IMG/VR virus record: IMGVR_UViG_3300031623_000012
Coordinates: 1-42,674 of that record
Origin: a virus
DNA: 42,674 bases
Reading direction: 5' to 3' (one strand)
The position numbers and the translations under genes are program-made. Below, in pieces: positions 24,634-33,656 of the stretch; position 1 is the stretch's first letter; each line of letters starts with the position of its first letter. The notes beneath the pieces are model-generated. The model was given only the letters and a program-made list of their open reading frames with translations, did not search any database and was not told where the DNA came from.

Positions 24634-25968
24634 TTATTTTTTATCGGCAATAGCTTTTTTCATTGGTTCTTTTTTATTGCCATCTTTATCCATATCTAAG
24701 AAGTCTGGTTTTGCTTTTTTTTCAGTAACTTTTGCCGCTTCTTGATATGATTTTTTAAAGCCTTCGTATTGTGCTCTAAAACTGTCAGCTAAATCCTGTT
24801 CAGTAACTGTATCTTCTACTGCTAATGGATTATCACCTGGATATTCTTTTCTTACTTGTTGTTTTTGTTTGTTTAAACCACCTGAATGAACATTAACTAA
24901 TGTGTCTACATCTTGTACTTTTTCATCTGGTGCATTGTCCCAAGTTTCGGTTTCGTTTTCTGTTGTGTCGTGTTGAGAAATCATATCTCTCATTTTGCCC
25001 ATATCTTCTGAACCAACTGCATCATCTCCACATACTGGACATTCATTTCCTTCCTCGCCTTGCTCTACGTCAGTATCAGCGTCATTAGTTGGAATATCTG
25101 TTGAAGCTTCTGGTTCGTCGGCACCAATTTCGTCTGGTGTTACTTGGTGTACACCTGCAAGTTTCATTATTTGCATTAACATACCCGCTTCTTCAGGAGA
25201 ATCAGCAGTCATTGTTATTGCTTCTTTAATTGGTTTTTTGCCTTCTGTTTTCATTGCTTCTGTATTTAGCACAGTTTTTGTAACAACCGGAGCATCATTT
25301 TCTTTTTGGCTATGTCCAATTTCACAATCGCAACTGTGTATTGCACACTCTTGTCCACATTCATGATCTGGTGATCCAGGTGCTCTTGTTCCTTCCATGC
25401 TTTCTTGACCTCCAAAATCGTCTATTCCTTCTGGCTCGTCAATTCCGTGTCTTCTAGAACCACCGTCGTCAAAATCGCTGTTAACCATACCCATTGCAGT
25501 TTCAATTTCGTATGATTTTGGAAAAGGTGCTGTTGCTTTTTCTTTTGCTAGTGCTTGTAAAACTTGTGCTTTTGGCATTGTTAAATTTCCGTCTTCGTCA
25601 ACAAATTCGCCTACAACTTCTTGTGCACCAATATGCATATCTGACATACCGCCTTCGTTAGTTTCGCCGTTTTTGTATGCTCGGAATGCCTTTGCTAATT
25701 CGCTATATTCGTCGCCTTTAACTTTATAAATATCTTTGCCTTTTGATTTTAACCAATCAACAAAATTCATTTTGTTATCTGGTGCGTATTCTTTAACTGT
25801 TAAATCTTTGTTATCAACTGCCGCTTCAACTTCTTTACCTGCAACTAAACTATTTTCTTCTTTAACTTCAGCTGGGTTTGTTTTTTGAACTTGTTCTATT
25901 GCTTTTGCAACTTCCGGACTTTTAGTTGATATTCCCGATAATTCTTTTAATACGTCAATCATTTCCAT
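24634..25968 (-). CDS. Acidic Cys-containing conserved phage protein
   Basis: The 444-residue protein is strongly acidic and of low complexity in its middle. It contains two Cys groups: 'HECGQECAIHSCDCEIGH' near residue 205 and 'NECPVCGDD' near 315, possible metal sites. 'EEAGMLMQIMKLAGVHQ' (~270) resembles motifs in other large proteins of these phages, and the end 'DFLDMDKDGNKKEPMKKA' is EF-hand-like (D-x-D-x-D-G-N). A GAGG ribosome site lies about 10 bases before ATG 25968. The name is unknown; scaffold, core or capsid-associated roles are guesses from its place among packaging genes. Confidence 0.7.
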   Translation of the reverse strand: MEMIDVLKELSGISTKSPEVAKAIEQVQKTNPAEVKEENSLVAGKEVEAAVDNKDLTVKEYAPDNKMNFVDWLKSKGKDIYKVKGDEYSELAKAFRAYKNGETNEGGMSDMHIGAQEVVGEFVDEDGNLTMPKAQVLQALAKEKATAPFPKSYEIETAMGMVNSDFDDGGSRRHGIDEPEGIDDFGGQESMEGTRAPGSPDHECGQECAIHSCDCEIGHSQKENDAPVVTKTVLNTEAMKTEGKKPIKEAITMTADSPEEAGMLMQIMKLAGVHQVTPDEIGADEPEASTDIPTNDADTDVEQGEEGNECPVCGDDAVGSEDMGKMRDMISQHDTTENETETWDNAPDEKVQDVDTLVNVHSGGLNKQKQQVRKEYPGDNPLAVEDTVTEQDLADSFRAQYEGFKKSYQEAAKVTEKKAKPDFLDMDKDGNKKEPMKKAIADKK

Positions 25969-25972
25969 AATA

Positions 25973-26578
25973 TTATTTCCTCTTTGGGTCTGGGTGTGGA
26001 TTAGTTGCTTTTGTTAAAGGTGAATTTGCTGGGGCATCATCTTTAGTTGTTGCACCTTTAATATCTTTTAATTCTTGTTTTACACCTTCTTGTGGTTTTT
26101 TATCTTTTAATAATTCTTTTAACAAACTCATGTTTGCTTGTGTAGAATGAAAATCTTCTGCATTTACTTTAGGCGCATCTTTATATTCAATATCTTGTAA
26201 TTTGTTTACGTATTCAGATTTACCTGCAACTGCCATTTGATCTTGATATTCTTCTGTTGGTTCACCTGGTTTTCTCACAACTACGTGTGCTGGTGAAATT
26301 CTCATATAATCTGCAATATATTCTTTTAGTTCTCTAACTGATACTGGATAAGAAGTAGAAAGATCGTAAATTGTTACAGACTCGTTTGATAATGCTGGAA
26401 AGTCCAAAGGTAGCGATTGTATCGGAGTTTTCTTTCCTGCAGATAATTTTTGTATTTCAAATTTTTGACAGGCCGTCTCTAAACGAGAAGCGAAATTCTC
26501 TTTAGTATCACCTGCTATTTTGACTTTATACTCGTAAGTTTTAGTCGATTCTGTTAGATATTTTGCAAACGTGCTCAT
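25973..26578 (-). CDS. Conserved phage protein of unknown function
   Basis: The 201-residue protein opens 'MSTFAKYLTESTKTYEYKVK'. The first ~110 residues look like a small alpha/beta domain ('ASRLETACQKFEIQKLSAGK', 'LPLDFPALSNESVTIYDLS', 'LKEYIADYMRISPAHVVVRK'). The C-terminal 90 residues are Lys/Asp/Pro-rich and likely disordered. The element ACTAAATA at 26587-26594 precedes the ATG by eight bases. It is located between gp16 and the 444-aa protein; probably a virion or assembly protein. Not recognised further. Confidence 0.65.
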   Translation of the reverse strand: MSTFAKYLTESTKTYEYKVKIAGDTKENFASRLETACQKFEIQKLSAGKKTPIQSLPLDFPALSNESVTIYDLSTSYPVSVRELKEYIADYMRISPAHVVVRKPGEPTEEYQDQMAVAGKSEYVNKLQDIEYKDAPKVNAEDFHSTQANMSLLKELLKDKKPQEGVKQELKDIKGATTKDDAPANSPLTKATNPHPDPKRK

Positions 26579-26589
26579 ATTAGTACTAT

Positions 26590-27135
26590 TTAGTCTTTAT
26601 CCACTTCCTTGGTGTCAGATGTTTTAAGTAATTTCTTCATTAATTCATTACGATCAGATATAACAAACCCATCGCTTTCTTCAATCGGACCACCGTCTTT
26701 TCCGTCTTTGTCCAGTTTCAGCTTCTTAAGTTGTAATTCCACCATTTTAAGTTTCTTGTCTATCTTAGAGCTTTTTGCATCTATGGCATTACGTAACATA
26801 GAACTTGCAACCTCAAAAATACGTCCTGAATAACGTGAGTCAACGTTCATTCCTAAGTCCATTAAATTTTTATAACTTTCTTCAGCTTCAACAGCCAGTT
26901 TATCTAACTCTAGATCTCCTAGATCGCCTAGTCCTTTTACTTGTGGTAGAGCGGCCGCTATCTTGTCAAATTCTGCATAAGTTTTTTGCAGGTTCTTCTG
27001 TGTTTGCGGGTCAACATTTTTTGGAAGAGCTGTACCATTAGTTTTTAAAGCGTTTTCTTTTTCTTTTGCATCAACTTTTGCGAATGCATCTTTAACGTTT
27101 GGTAAATTTAATATGTCTTCTAACTTTTTAGTCAT
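26590..27135 (-). CDS. 16: Terminase small subunit gp16
   Basis: The 181-residue protein (T4 gp16 164) has the expected central helical hairpin: 'LAVEAEESYKNLMDLGMNVD', 'RIFEVASSMLRNAIDAKSSK' and 'KMVELQLKKLKLDKDG', matching the conserved region of T4-like gp16. The N-terminus 'MTKKLEDILNLPNVKDAFAK' and C-terminal 'VISDRNELMKKLL' resemble marine homologues. gp16 rings recognise DNA and regulate gp17. Unlike T4, 16 and 17 are not adjacent here: three genes, including the cold-shock gene, separate them. Confidence 0.8.
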   Translation of the reverse strand: MTKKLEDILNLPNVKDAFAKVDAKEKENALKTNGTALPKNVDPQTQKNLQKTYAEFDKIAAALPQVKGLGDLGDLELDKLAVEAEESYKNLMDLGMNVDSRYSGRIFEVASSMLRNAIDAKSSKIDKKLKMVELQLKKLKLDKDGKDGGPIEESDGFVISDRNELMKKLLKTSDTKEVDKD

Positions 27136-27140
27136 TTTGA

Positions 27141-27590
27141 TTATTTACGTTTCCCATTATGAAATAACTGGTCTTCTGATACTACCCTAAATCTCATTTT
27201 ATTTTGTTTGGCATAAGCATTTGCGGCCTCCCATTTGGCCATGTTTATCACAACTTGTTTTTTCTTTCCCATACTTTTACCAGCCGCCTCCATTGTTGTC
27301 TGGGATAATGGCTTAACCTCAACCATTTCGGCGTGTTTACGCCCTTCTTTGTCGTTATAAACAATGAAAAAATCTGGTACGTATATTGTATATTTGCCTG
27401 TAAGAGGATGTCTATAAGGTATTTTAATTGATTCACTTGCCCACTTGTATACGTTAGGATGTTCGTCGCATAATCTCATAAATGCTTGTTCCCAACTGCT
27501 TCTATATGTTGGCGTTTTTAAACCAACATACTTCTCTGGGTTTTTTAGAGCAAATTTTCCTTTAGCAAATCTTGGTAATCTTGGATTCAT
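27141..27590 (-). CDS. 4: gp4-like head completion protein with nuclease-like fold
   Basis: The 149-residue protein matches T4 gp4 (150 aa) in length and layout. PD-(D/E)XK-type residues are visible: Glu34 in 'RSSWEQAFMRLCDEHP', Pro72-Asp73 in 'YVPDFFIVYND' and Glu91-x-Lys93 in 'AEMVEVKPLS'. T4 gp4 acts on filled heads before neck and tail joining; the nuclease-like site may trim packaged DNA ends. The gene is overlapped by one base with the upstream structural gene (TAATG). Confidence 0.87.
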   Translation of the reverse strand: MNPRLPRFAKGKFALKNPEKYVGLKTPTYRSSWEQAFMRLCDEHPNVYKWASESIKIPYRHPLTGKYTIYVPDFFIVYNDKEGRKHAEMVEVKPLSQTTMEAAGKSMGKKKQVVINMAKWEAANAYAKQNKMRFRVVSEDQLFHNGKRK

Positions 27591-27967
27591 TAGTCTAGAA
27601 TGTTTCTAGACACAGTATCTTTCGTTGAACGAGTTTGTCTTACTCCCAATCTACTAGACTTGTATCTATTAGCATTTAATATAATTGTTATTAATTCAGA
27701 CAGTTGGGCCTCATCTGCGTTTGTTAATTGATCTAATATTTCTTGTGGGCTAACAGAGTCTATTTTTGCTTGTTGTAAAATAACATAAGCAGTTGTTTCT
27801 GCCGCAGTTCTAGAAAAACCTCTTTTAACAAAATGTCCAATTGCCGCATCATACTCACCTACGTTAAATTGAAACTCTTCTTCGTAATTTGTTGTTGTTA
27901 ATTTTTGTATTGTTTTGTCTAGTTCGTCTTTTTGTTTTGGTGGTAAGTTTGTATAAAATTCTGACAT
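27590..27967 (-). CDS. Conserved virion structural protein, T4-like marine phage type
   Basis: The 125-residue protein has the pattern 'VGEYDAAIGHFVKRGFSRTA' then 'AETTAYVILQQAKIDSVSP' and 'ITIILNANRYKSSRLGVRQ'. I associate this with a small baseplate or tail protein family of marine T4-like phages; no T4 number is assigned. It is helical with no Cys cluster. TAATG overlaps on both sides couple it to the gp48/54-like gene and to gp4. Confidence 0.68.
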   Translation of the reverse strand: MSEFYTNLPPKQKDELDKTIQKLTTTNYEEEFQFNVGEYDAAIGHFVKRGFSRTAAETTAYVILQQAKIDSVSPQEILDQLTNADEAQLSELITIILNANRYKSSRLGVRQTRSTKDTVSRNILD

Positions 27968-29349
27968 TATAATCCTGCCTTTTCAGTTATAATAGATACG
28001 TTGTGTGATGTTCTATTAATTTTTATATATCCTTCAGTTACTAATTTACGAATATTTGTATTTGCTTTAGCTTTATATACTGATTTTGTTGTAGCAGTAG
28101 ATCCTGTATATTCAACATCTGATTCTGCTATTGTTAATCCTTTTCTAGAGCCTACATCTTTATAATATATTCCTGCCGCAATAGAATTTCTTATAGTTGC
28201 GTTAGTAATAACAATGTTGTATGATTCGTCTGCTGTAAGATAAGTGTTACTATCTAAAACTGGATTTGATATTACTGTTGTATTTTGTTTATTTTGATTA
28301 TCCACTAAACCTTTTGACGTTGCAAGAGTTAGTGCTGTTGCCGCCACGGCGCCAATTGCAAATGATCCTACTGGATTTGTAATAGTACCTGCTTGTTTGC
28401 CGACTTCTAAAACTCCTTCTTTAACAATTCCTTTTAATTCTTCTTTAACACCCGCTTTTTTCATTTTTTTAGCATTGTTATATGTGTTTGATGCACCAAT
28501 AATTGCACCTAAAATATTTCCGCTTTTAGCCATATCTATTACAGAGCCAACACCATCAACAATACCGCCTGGACCAAAAATAGAAGTTGTACCTTTACCT
28601 AGTACACTTAAAGGAGAAGGTTCGTTATCATAATGTAATGTAGCCCACCCTCTAATATTTGTTTTATCAACTAGACCTGTTCTGTATCTTACAGTTTCAT
28701 ATAAAATTTGCATTGTGTTTTGCATAATTCCTGTACCGTCTGCCGCATCTAAATTGTCATGATTAAAAGAACCAATAACAGGATTAACTAATCTAAAAGA
28801 TGTAAATCTTTTTTTATGTAATACAAAAATTTCGATATTTTTTATAAACGGAAGTTTACTTTGTTTAGGAGTGTCTAATCCCCACTTTGTAGTTTTTCTG
28901 TCTGTTGTATAATAATCATCTTTAGCATAATTTTCTGCTAGGTCTTCATTAAGATGAACCGAATCTGCAACATTGTATTCGTAATATTTTTTCCAAAAAG
29001 CATTAACAGTGTCAGCATGATCATCATGAAATGTAATGTTAACTGGGTCGTAAGCAATACGTGTTGCTGTATACATTTTTTTATTATATTGAGTTTTTTC
29101 CTCAATGTTCATATTATAACGAGGAAGTTCGCAAGCCTTAACAAGCATATTCAATTCTATTAAGTTATTAGGAGTAAATTTAGATTGTGTAACAACATCA
29201 TTTAATGTTAATACTACATGAAACAGAAACTTCTGTTTTGGCAATAGCCTCATATTATCGTCAGTGTAAAGTCTTGACGCATGACGGTAGTCTTTCATTC
29301 CCGGAAGACCGTCTTGAAACCCTTTAAGAAAATTGTTTATACTTGGCAT
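27967..29349 (-). CDS. Tail tube cap/initiator-like baseplate protein (gp48/gp54 type)
   Basis: Start chosen at ATG 29349, giving 460 residues (MPSINNFLKGFQDGLPGMKD); a GTG six codons upstream overlaps the promoter and is rejected. 'RLLPKQKFLFHVVLTLNDVV', 'NMLVKACELPRYNM' and 'DPVNITFHDDHADTVNAFW' give the gp19-like tube fold that gp48 and gp54 share. A long C-terminal part (after ~250) has Gly/Ala-rich segments and 'AIGAVAATALTLA'. It would start the tail tube on the baseplate hub. Which of gp48 or gp54 it represents cannot be settled. It has its own terminator-promoter junction just upstream. Confidence 0.72.
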   Translation of the reverse strand: MPSINNFLKGFQDGLPGMKDYRHASRLYTDDNMRLLPKQKFLFHVVLTLNDVVTQSKFTPNNLIELNMLVKACELPRYNMNIEEKTQYNKKMYTATRIAYDPVNITFHDDHADTVNAFWKKYYEYNVADSVHLNEDLAENYAKDDYYTTDRKTTKWGLDTPKQSKLPFIKNIEIFVLHKKRFTSFRLVNPVIGSFNHDNLDAADGTGIMQNTMQILYETVRYRTGLVDKTNIRGWATLHYDNEPSPLSVLGKGTTSIFGPGGIVDGVGSVIDMAKSGNILGAIIGASNTYNNAKKMKKAGVKEELKGIVKEGVLEVGKQAGTITNPVGSFAIGAVAATALTLATSKGLVDNQNKQNTTVISNPVLDSNTYLTADESYNIVITNATIRNSIAAGIYYKDVGSRKGLTIAESDVEYTGSTATTKSVYKAKANTNIRKLVTEGYIKINRTSHNVSIITEKAGL

Positions 29350-29354
29350 ACTGT

Positions 29355-29362
29355 TATTTATA
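29355..29362 (-). promoter_or_regulatory. T4-type late promoter TATAAATA
   Basis: An exact consensus, five bases before ATG 29349 and six bases downstream of the gp19 terminator. The predicted transcription start is the start-codon A itself. Confidence 0.7.
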
Positions 29363-29367
29363 GCCAC

Positions 29368-29395
29368 AAAAAAAGCGCCTATAAAGACGCTTTTT
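29368..29395 (-). terminator. Intrinsic terminator after gp19
   Basis: On the minus strand AAAAAGCGTC pairs with GGCGCTTTTT (10 bp with one G-T pair) around loop TTTATA, and the stem runs into a T7 tract. The + strand also gives A-stem-T, so it could act in both directions. It separates gp18-gp19 from the gp48/54-like operon. Confidence 0.88.
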
Positions 29396-29419
29396 CTATT
29401 ATAATTGCAGGTTTAAATT

Positions 29420-30046
29420 TTATTGTCCGCCACCAGTTGAAAGTGTACCAATAGTTCTTGATACTGCTGTACCAAGTCCTGTACCAGTTGGTGTTTGTAT
29501 ACAGTTGTCATATCTTATTGACATTGTAATTGTTGCTGGATCTGATGTTGCATATGCTAAAGTATTGTAGTTAACGTTTTCAACATAAGCACCGTATAAC
29601 TCAAATGTTTCTAATACATTTGGTTTACTTGCTCCGTTACCACCGTCTAACATTTCAATTCTAGTTGTAAATTTGTAATCAATACCTGATGCCGCACTTG
29701 ATTGTTCAAAGAAATCAAATTGTTTTTGAATTTGTTCACCAACTAGTTTAGTAACCGAGTTGTTAACATCATCTCTTAATGTGATTGTAATTGGATCCCA
29801 AGTATGTTTACCTGCTACAAATACTTTTGAGTTGTAAACGTCTAATGTTACTGTATCAAAAGTTAAGTTAGGTCTTGTAATATCTATAACTTGTTTTGTT
29901 AATTCTGATCTTGGTGTAGTTACTCCAAAATTTTCTAGGATTGCTCTAAAACGATATTGTAGTTTTGGCATCAATAAGCCTTGTGATGCTGAACTTTGAT
30001 CGTTTGCTAAAGGTACTGTAAATTTTGATAATGTTGATATTGCCAT
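29420..30046 (-). CDS. 19: gp19 tail tube protein
   Basis: The 208-residue protein has gp19 hallmarks: 'LLMPKLQYRFRAILENFG', 'TKQVIDITRPNLTFD', 'VFVAGKHTWDPITITLRDD', 'ETFELYGAYVENVNYNTLAY' and 'TITMSIRYDNC'. T4 gp19 (163 aa) forms the hexameric inner tube; the extra length here is mainly at the C-terminus (Gly/Thr-rich). An AGGAG site lies eight bases before the ATG. It follows gp18 after a 25-base gap and ends at a strong terminator, as expected for a highly expressed pair. Confidence 0.93.
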   Translation of the reverse strand: MAISTLSKFTVPLANDQSSASQGLLMPKLQYRFRAILENFGVTTPRSELTKQVIDITRPNLTFDTVTLDVYNSKVFVAGKHTWDPITITLRDDVNNSVTKLVGEQIQKQFDFFEQSSAASGIDYKFTTRIEMLDGGNGASKPNVLETFELYGAYVENVNYNTLAYATSDPATITMSIRYDNCIQTPTGTGLGTAVSRTIGTLSTGGGQ

Positions 30047-30071
30047 ATTGTTTCTCCTATTTATCTAAAAA

Positions 30072-33000
30072 TTAGTTCCCTAATTTTGCAATTTCTCCTG
30101 TGTTTTTAATTCTTAAAGGTATGTAAATAAATTCAACCGATTTAACTGGTTCAATTGCTATATCAACATACAATTCGTTTCTGTCAATTCTAGTTGCTGT
30201 GTTGTTTGTATCATCACAAACTACTAAGAAGTCGTACAATGCTCTTTGTCCAACTAATTCTAACAAGAATGATTCTATTGCACCTTTAATTTCGTTTCTA
30301 GTTAATTCATCATTTGGTTCGAATATAAACGGTTTAGCAATAGCATCTAATTGACTTCTTAAGTAAACTGCTAATCTCGAAACGTTAATTCTATCTAATG
30401 CTGAACTTGACGTTGTTTTCGTTAAGTTACCAAAGTTAACAATACCTGCTCCTGAGAAGAAAGTAATTGGATTAACTTTTACTGTGTGCATAGCGTCTCT
30501 TATTGTTTCTGTTACAGAAATTGTTTGGAATTCACCAGTAGTTGCTTTAATATAACCAACTGCTGTTGCATTGTCAACAATACCTCTTCTTGTACCTGCT
30601 GGTGCAAACCAAGGAAATGCAACATTATCGTTGTTCGCTAAAGTTCTAATCATCATATGTGATGCCGGAACAACAATCTTTTTGCCTGTGTTGTCTGTGC
30701 TGTAACCTGATGGGTAAAATACACCCAAGTAATCACTTGAGCTTACTAGTCCATCGTCACCGTTATCAGTAGCTGATGCACTGTTATTTGCCCAATTTGT
30801 AATTGCTGTTGCTGTACCTTCTAATCTTAAAGGTGTATCACCAACTATAAATGCTGTGTTGTTTCTATCAGTGTTTAAGTTAATCATATTTTGCATTAAC
30901 TCTGGATAACCAGGACAAGCTATTACGTTAAATCCTCTTTGGTCTTCTCTAATTGCTTGGTTGGTATCTAGTTCTGATTTTAATTGTGCTACAACAACTT
31001 TTCTTTGTGCTTTTCTTCCAAAACAGCCAGAACCATCAGCTTTGTTACCTGATTTAGTAACCCATCTGTCTGGGTAGTAACCACCTACAGCTTCGTTGCT
31101 GAATCTAATGTTACCTAATCCACTTGATCCTGAACTTGGATATTTTGTAGTTGTTATGTAACTGTTTTTGTATTCTTTAACATTGTACCCAGAACGTCTA
31201 GTATTCCAAAGCATTATACCTTGTGGATATAAAGTTGGATTTGGTGCATCTGGATCTAAGAAGCCGTCTGTTAACAAGTCTTTAATTGAACTTGCTGTTC
31301 CAGCCTGTGTACTGTTATTTGCATTTTTTTCTGCTGATGTATTCCATCTAGCATCTGCAAACACAATACCGTCTTCTGTTGTTTGATCTGCTTTGTCTAC
31401 TGCTACCCATGCCGCACCAGTTGTTGTAACTGCTACTGAATTTGAAGTGTTAGTAGAACTTAATGTTGCTGAAGTGTTGTACTTGTACACTTTTGGATAG
31501 TTTTCTAAGTCTGAAGTATCAATCCATAAGTCGTTTGTTATAAGTGCAGTACCATCTGATTGTGTAGTTGGCGCTGTTGCACTAAATTGTGCACCATTTG
31601 GATCTGTATTTGCGTATGCTGTTTGATAACCTATCCAAGTTGTTCCGTTGTGTGCCATAATATCAGCTGAATCAATTGTTGTATCGTACCATAATGTACC
31701 ATCTGTTGGTTCATTACTTGGTGAACTTGATGCCGCAGTATAAGATAATCTTTTCCAACCAGTTGCCATTACTTCATTACCTACAGTTGAATCTTCTGAA
31801 TCACCTGTTGGAGTAACATATAAGTTGTCAATTAAAGTTGTACTGTTTGCAGTATAAGTTCCGTATGCGTGTGCTGAACCTACACCTAAACCAGCATCAT
31901 CAAGTGGTGTACCGTTGGTGTTATTCATTCTAAAATCACCACCTAATTTGTGTGTAATTTTAATTGCACCTGTATACTCGCCTGAAGTAACAATTTCTGC
32001 TGTTAAGTTTGTAAATCCTGCTAATGTAAATGCTGTTATAAAGTCGTCTGCGTCACCTAGTGTTGAACCATCTCCAGAAACCATAGTAACTGTTTTTGCT
32101 GTATCTAATGCTTCTTGATTTTTTAATGATTCTCTAACTGTAAATGTTTCGCCTGCTGTTGTACTTAGACTAGTTGTTTTAGATTGTACAACTGTTTGTC
32201 CGCCTTCATATCTAAATAACTGTACATCACCAACATTAGGAGTTGAATCTGCTTGTCCGTCCATTGATTGCTCAGTTATATTATATTGACTATAAAGTGT
32301 TCCAACTGCTATACCTGTTCCGCCTGTTGTTGGATCAACATTGTAAATCGCTGAATTGTGTGATGCATATAAATTTGCATTTACACTTGTCCATGCCGCA
32401 GTTGCCGAACTATAAAGTTTAGCAACAACATTTGCACCTGAATTTGCTGAAGTTGTTTTAGCCCAAATAGAACCATTAGGTCTATTTTGATCTGCTGTTT
32501 TCCATGTTGGTCTGCTAGTATGTGCTGATTGTTGGAATCTAGGACCTTTGTAAGTTCCTGCTGTAATACCTAAATCTGCTAACAGTGTACCTGAAGCACC
32601 TGCTTCAAATCTAATTGTGTTAAAGCCAGCAGTTGAATCGCCAAATGCTCCACCATTGTGGAATATTTCTAAGTTACCTGTTATTGCGTTAACTGACGCT
32701 GTAACTCCACCTGCGTTTGCAGTGTTGATAGCTGTTGCAACATCTGATAATGCTGTACCACCAGTTGTTACTAAAATACCATTAATTTGAATAGTGTTAC
32801 CATTAGTTACAGTTGTACCTGATGCAACTGATTTTACTGGATGTGAGTTGTGCCATGCTAATGACCCTACGTGTACCCAAGCATTACTATCGTTTTTGTA
32901 ATACATTTTATTTGATACGTGTGTTGTGTTTACAGCATAATCACCTTTTGCACCAATTGATGTTTTAGGTGCTCCGGTAGAACTGTTGCCAACTAGACTA

Positions 33001-33503
33001 GATACTGTTGTAATTAAAGTTGGTGTTTTTGCTGTGAATAGTTGATTAGTTTGTGACCACTCTTGAATACCAAAACTGCTTGATGCAAGGTCAAACCAGT
33101 ATGTTCCGTCTGTAGGTTTAGCTGTCGGAGACGATGCACTACCTACTAATTCTGTTAAGTCAACATTTGTTCTTAAAACGTATGCTCTGTTGGCTATTCC
33201 TAAGAAAGAATATGCCGCTTGTAGACCATGTTCATTTAATTCATAACCGTGTAATGAATTTCCTGAAGCGTCTGTATAAAATTTTGGATCTCCAAAAGTT
33301 TCTGTTAATTCTCTTTGTGAAGATAGCAAATATACTGTATTTGCGTTAGCAGTTGTTGTTCCTACTGCTGTACCAGTGCCTGAGCCTGGTGCTTTATCTT
33401 GTCCCGATGCTACTATAAAAAGAGGTGTAGTACCCGCATCTGATGGTACATAAAAACTTTCGTTTATTACACTTACCTCTACTCCTGGTGATGTTAATGC
33501 CAT
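30072..33503 (-). CDS. 18: gp18 contractile tail sheath protein with very large insertion
   Basis: The 1143-residue protein (T4 gp18 659) has the sheath N-terminus 'MALTSPGVEVSVINESFYVP' and a C-terminal sheath domain: 'FNVIACPGYPELMQNMINLN', 'SDYLGVFYPSGY', 'AVYLRSQLDAIAKPFIFEPN' and 'VEFIYIPLRI'. Between about residues 120 and 835 lies an insertion built from beta-rich units such as 'KPTDGTYWFDLASS', 'NEPTDGTLWYDTTI' and 'TNDLWIDTSDLENYPKVYKY', of a type usual in fibres. The insertion should face outward on the sheath. An AAGGAG site lies nine bases before the ATG and a late-like promoter 36 bases upstream. Confidence 0.93.
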   Translation of the reverse strand: MALTSPGVEVSVINESFYVPSDAGTTPLFIVASGQDKAPGSGTGTAVGTTTANANTVYLLSSQRELTETFGDPKFYTDASGNSLHGYELNEHGLQAAYSFLGIANRAYVLRTNVDLTELVGSASSPTAKPTDGTYWFDLASSSFGIQEWSQTNQLFTAKTPTLITTVSSLVGNSSTGAPKTSIGAKGDYAVNTTHVSNKMYYKNDSNAWVHVGSLAWHNSHPVKSVASGTTVTNGNTIQINGILVTTGGTALSDVATAINTANAGGVTASVNAITGNLEIFHNGGAFGDSTAGFNTIRFEAGASGTLLADLGITAGTYKGPRFQQSAHTSRPTWKTADQNRPNGSIWAKTTSANSGANVVAKLYSSATAAWTSVNANLYASHNSAIYNVDPTTGGTGIAVGTLYSQYNITEQSMDGQADSTPNVGDVQLFRYEGGQTVVQSKTTSLSTTAGETFTVRESLKNQEALDTAKTVTMVSGDGSTLGDADDFITAFTLAGFTNLTAEIVTSGEYTGAIKITHKLGGDFRMNNTNGTPLDDAGLGVGSAHAYGTYTANSTTLIDNLYVTPTGDSEDSTVGNEVMATGWKRLSYTAASSSPSNEPTDGTLWYDTTIDSADIMAHNGTTWIGYQTAYANTDPNGAQFSATAPTTQSDGTALITNDLWIDTSDLENYPKVYKYNTSATLSSTNTSNSVAVTTTGAAWVAVDKADQTTEDGIVFADARWNTSAEKNANNSTQAGTASSIKDLLTDGFLDPDAPNPTLYPQGIMLWNTRRSGYNVKEYKNSYITTTKYPSSGSSGLGNIRFSNEAVGGYYPDRWVTKSGNKADGSGCFGRKAQRKVVVAQLKSELDTNQAIREDQRGFNVIACPGYPELMQNMINLNTDRNNTAFIVGDTPLRLEGTATAITNWANNSASATDNGDDGLVSSSDYLGVFYPSGYSTDNTGKKIVVPASHMMIRTLANNDNVAFPWFAPAGTRRGIVDNATAVGYIKATTGEFQTISVTETIRDAMHTVKVNPITFFSGAGIVNFGNLTKTTSSSALDRINVSRLAVYLRSQLDAIAKPFIFEPNDELTRNEIKGAIESFLLELVGQRALYDFLVVCDDTNNTATRIDRNELYVDIAIEPVKSVEFIYIPLRIKNTGEIAKLGN

Positions 33504-33539
33504 TTAAATATTCTCCTTGCAAGTCTATGTTACTTGAAG

Positions 33540-33547
33540 TATTTATT
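33540..33547 (-). promoter_or_regulatory. Late-promoter-like AATAAATA before gp18
   Basis: Seven of eight consensus bases. It gives a leader of about 30 bases containing AAGGAG, unlike the leaderless arrangement at most other late promoters here. Confidence 0.5.
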
Positions 33548-33583
33548 ACAATATACGTAAACTACGACTTTATTTTGATTATT

Positions 33584-33656
33584 TAGGTACCTATATAGGT
33601 TACGTAAATACAGTTACAATGAATATAGGCACCACATGAAACCGTTTATAGGTACC
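33584..33656. promoter_or_regulatory. Overlapping palindromes and repeated TAGGYACC sites
   Basis: TAGGTACCTA (33584-33593) overlaps CCTATATAGG (33590-33599), and TTACGTAA follows at 33600-33607. TAGGCACC (33626-33633) and TAGGTACC (33649-33656) recur across the start of the plus-strand gene at 33636. The cluster lies in the divergent gap between gp18 and that gene, the longest non-coding stretch in the window. It looks like a binding-site array, but the protein is unknown. Confidence 0.45.

Noticed and set aside
29349-29367. GTG start adding six codons to the gp48/54-like gene
   Set aside because: It would lie inside the late promoter and next to the terminator; ATG at 29349 gives the usual N-terminus.
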